From assembly GCA_900314525.1 (NCBI GenBank), contig OMVN01000017.1, positions 1 through 50,524 on the forward strand: a stretch of DNA of 50,524 bases. The letters run 5' to 3'. The notes below the pieces were generated by a model. It was not told where the DNA came from. It saw nothing but the letters and a program-made list of their open reading frames with translations, and ran no database searches. Source of the stretch: an uncultured Eubacteriales bacterium. Its GTDB lineage: Bacteria; Bacillota; Clostridia; Lachnospirales; Lachnospiraceae. Position 1 is the stretch's first letter. Each line of letters begins with the position of its first letter. Shown piece after piece: positions 49,329 through 50,524 of this stretch. The position numbers and the translations under genes were made by a program.

Positions 49329-50084
49329 TTAATAATTAACAAACGATGTTAAATACCAATTTACGAGTTCATTCCCACATACCATTGAAATATATATTCC
49401 CATTGAAAGATATGGACCCATTGCAAGCATCCTCTCCTTATTCTGGATTTTCATCAAAGCCACATGAATTATGGAACCCAATACGCATCCAAGCACAAGT
49501 GCTAAAATAATATTCTTGTATCCAAGCAATAGTCCAGCAGCTGCCATTAATTTGACATCTCCACCACCCATTGCTCTTCCTTTGGATGCTTTTAAAATAA
49601 TAAACAAAAAACCACTTACAGATACAGCCCCAATCAGGTATACATACCAGTGACTAAGATCTGTAAATAGTCTTATAATACCTAAAATGCCGATGAAAGC
49701 ATTAAAGGCAACAGGAATCTCAAATGTCCTAATATCAATAATACTAAGTGATAAAAGTGCTGACATGCACAGACAATATAAAATTGTTTCCAAGCTAAAT
49801 CCTCTTATAATTACTAATATCGCATACCCGAGTCCATTAGTAAATTCAATTAATGGATATTGCCATGATAATTTTGTCTTGCAATATCTGCACTTTCCAC
49901 CTAGTATAAGAAAACTAAATATAGGTATTAAATCATACCACTTAATCTGTTTTCCGCAAGACATACAGTGGGATCTGTTAACAACTATACTTTCCTTCTT
50001 AGGAATTCTATATATACATACATTAAGGAAGCTTCCTATTAATATTCCATATATTATAACTACCACGTCAAGAAAAATATTCAT
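49329..50084 (-). CDS. pilD: prepilin peptidase PilD (A24 family)
   Basis: A 251-residue polytopic membrane aspartic protease that cleaves and usually N-methylates prepilins. The N-terminal domain has the GSFLNVCIYRIP signature and two CxxC pairs (CMSCGKQ, CRYCKTK), the methylase-associated zinc site. The catalytic aspartates are in IDIRTFEIP near residue 119 and GGGDVKLM near 177. About eight membrane helices. It lies between the pilin at the right edge and the PilM-PilN gene, and its substrates are the five pilin-like products of this operon. Confidence 0.94.
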   Translation of the reverse strand: MNIFLDVVVIIYGILIGSFLNVCIYRIPKKESIVVNRSHCMSCGKQIKWYDLIPIFSFLILGGKCRYCKTKLSWQYPLIEFTNGLGYAILVIIRGFSLETILYCLCMSALLSLSIIDIRTFEIPVAFNAFIGILGIIRLFTDLSHWYVYLIGAVSVSGFLFIILKASKGRAMGGGDVKLMAAAGLLLGYKNIILALVLGCVLGSIIHVALMKIQNKERMLAMGPYLSMGIYISMVCGNELVNWYLTSFVNY

Positions 50085-50107
50085 TGTCTATATATCCACC
50101 TTTATGT

Positions 50108-50524
50108 CTAATTTGTAAATCTTGTAGTAGCATCATACCCGCCACTAATTGTACCTGTTATAGTAATACTAATCTTTGTTCCATTTCCAATTTTGCTCTT
50201 TGTACTGATATCATCACCTAACACTCCTTTTAGAATATTAGCAAATTGTGATGTGCCATTACCGCTGAAATCAACATTAAGTCCCGAGTTTGTAGACTCA
50301 ATGACATATGTACATGTTCCAGTTGATGCATTATTAAAAATTGGAACTTCATCAATAGACGCATTAGATGCTGCAAGCTTAGCTTGTTTTTTCACTTCAG
50401 CTAAATTTGCCTTGTCTGTTGATGTTTTGGATTTTCCCAGATACTTAGTAAGATTAGGTGCAATAATGGCAACTAAAACTGCCATTATTGCAATCACTAT
50501 AATAAGTTCAATCAGTGAAAATCC
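50108..50524 (-). CDS. type IV pilin, missing only its leader at the window edge
   Basis: 139 residues are visible. The frame runs to the last base of the window and begins exactly at the prepilin site: Gly-1, then FSLIELIIVIAIMAVLVAII with Phe+1 and Glu+5, so only the short leader lies outside. The mature chain of 138 residues has a long N-terminal helix (KYLGKSKTSTDKANLAEVKK) and a small beta head that ends with GTKISITITGTISGGYDATT. The size fits a major pilin. No Cys pair closes the head except a single Cys near 65. It is first in reading order of the pilus genes in the window; ATPase and platform genes (PilB, PilC, PilT) should lie beyond the edge. Confidence 0.88.
   Translation of the reverse strand, partial: GFSLIELIIVIAIMAVLVAIIAPNLTKYLGKSKTSTDKANLAEVKKQAKLAASNASIDEVPIFNNASTGTCTYVIESTNSGLNVDFSGNGTSQFANILKGVLGDDISTKSKIGNGTKISITITGTISGGYDATTRFTN

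Noticed and set aside
1-50524. tRNA genes, insertion sequences, prophage or integrase genes
   Set aside because: No tRNA-like cloverleaf, transposase, integrase or terminal inverted repeats were recognised when reading the gaps and gene products.

Overview
The window looks like a piece of a low-GC Gram-positive chromosome, most likely a Lachnospiraceae-type clostridium. The evidence is AT-rich DNA with strong GGAGG-type ribosome sites, a CodY regulator, a comM-dprA-topA-codY run, CheC/CheD chemotaxis proteins, a sortase-type surface protein, an ECF transporter and a DUF5057-type giant protein beside type IV pilus genes. I do not name a species. Nearly all genes lie on the minus strand.

Layout, left to right. 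1-264: two consensus promoters and a leader that point off the left edge, most likely toward a 16S rRNA gene. 265-2100: an operon of a CadC-like ArsR repressor, a HAD phosphatase and exonuclease III. 2202-4489: two paralogous zinc-ribbon membrane proteins with tandem Gly/Tyr/Pro-rich repeats. 4571-6310: a Csp-like subtilisin. 6400-8504: a MATE exporter and YlmH on the plus strand. 8515-13493: an LTA-synthase-like enzyme with an IPT-like tail, two G3E (COG0523) GTPases (one fused to a DUF1980-like domain, one His-rich), and a PdaA-like deacetylase.

13548-23690 is the most interesting region: a minus-strand operon read from a perfect consensus promoter through a compact cobalamin riboswitch with a visible terminator/antiterminator switch. 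It encodes a small DNA-binding-like protein and a 1391-residue wall-anchored protein. That protein combines a transcobalamin-like DUF4430 domain with an alpha/alpha-barrel domain, the two folds of animal intrinsic factor and transcobalamin, in reversed order. A second membrane-tethered DUF4430 protein follows, then an ECF T component, a single-chain ATPase-ATPase-S-component protein and an S66 peptidase. I read this as a surface capture, relay and import route for vitamin B12 or its analogues.

23707-29375: a chemotaxis operon (cheY, receiver-less cheB, cheA, cheW, cheC, cheD, a DUF6115-like gene and an MltG-like stub) placed directly after codY, with no flagellar gene in the window. 29510-35063: codY, topA, dprA and comM. 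35199-50524: a type IV pilus operon ending in a strong terminator. From the right edge it runs major-pilin-like gene (lacking only its leader), prepilin peptidase, PilM-PilN fusion, PilO-like protein, four minor-pilin-like genes and a 2200-residue DUF5057-like protein.

The only gene-free stretch longer than 300 bases is 23165-23706, which holds the repeats, expression platform, riboswitch and promoter. The 1-264 stretch is rRNA-leader-like. No tRNA gene, insertion sequence or CRISPR array was seen. All functions are inferred from sequence reading; nothing was computed or searched.
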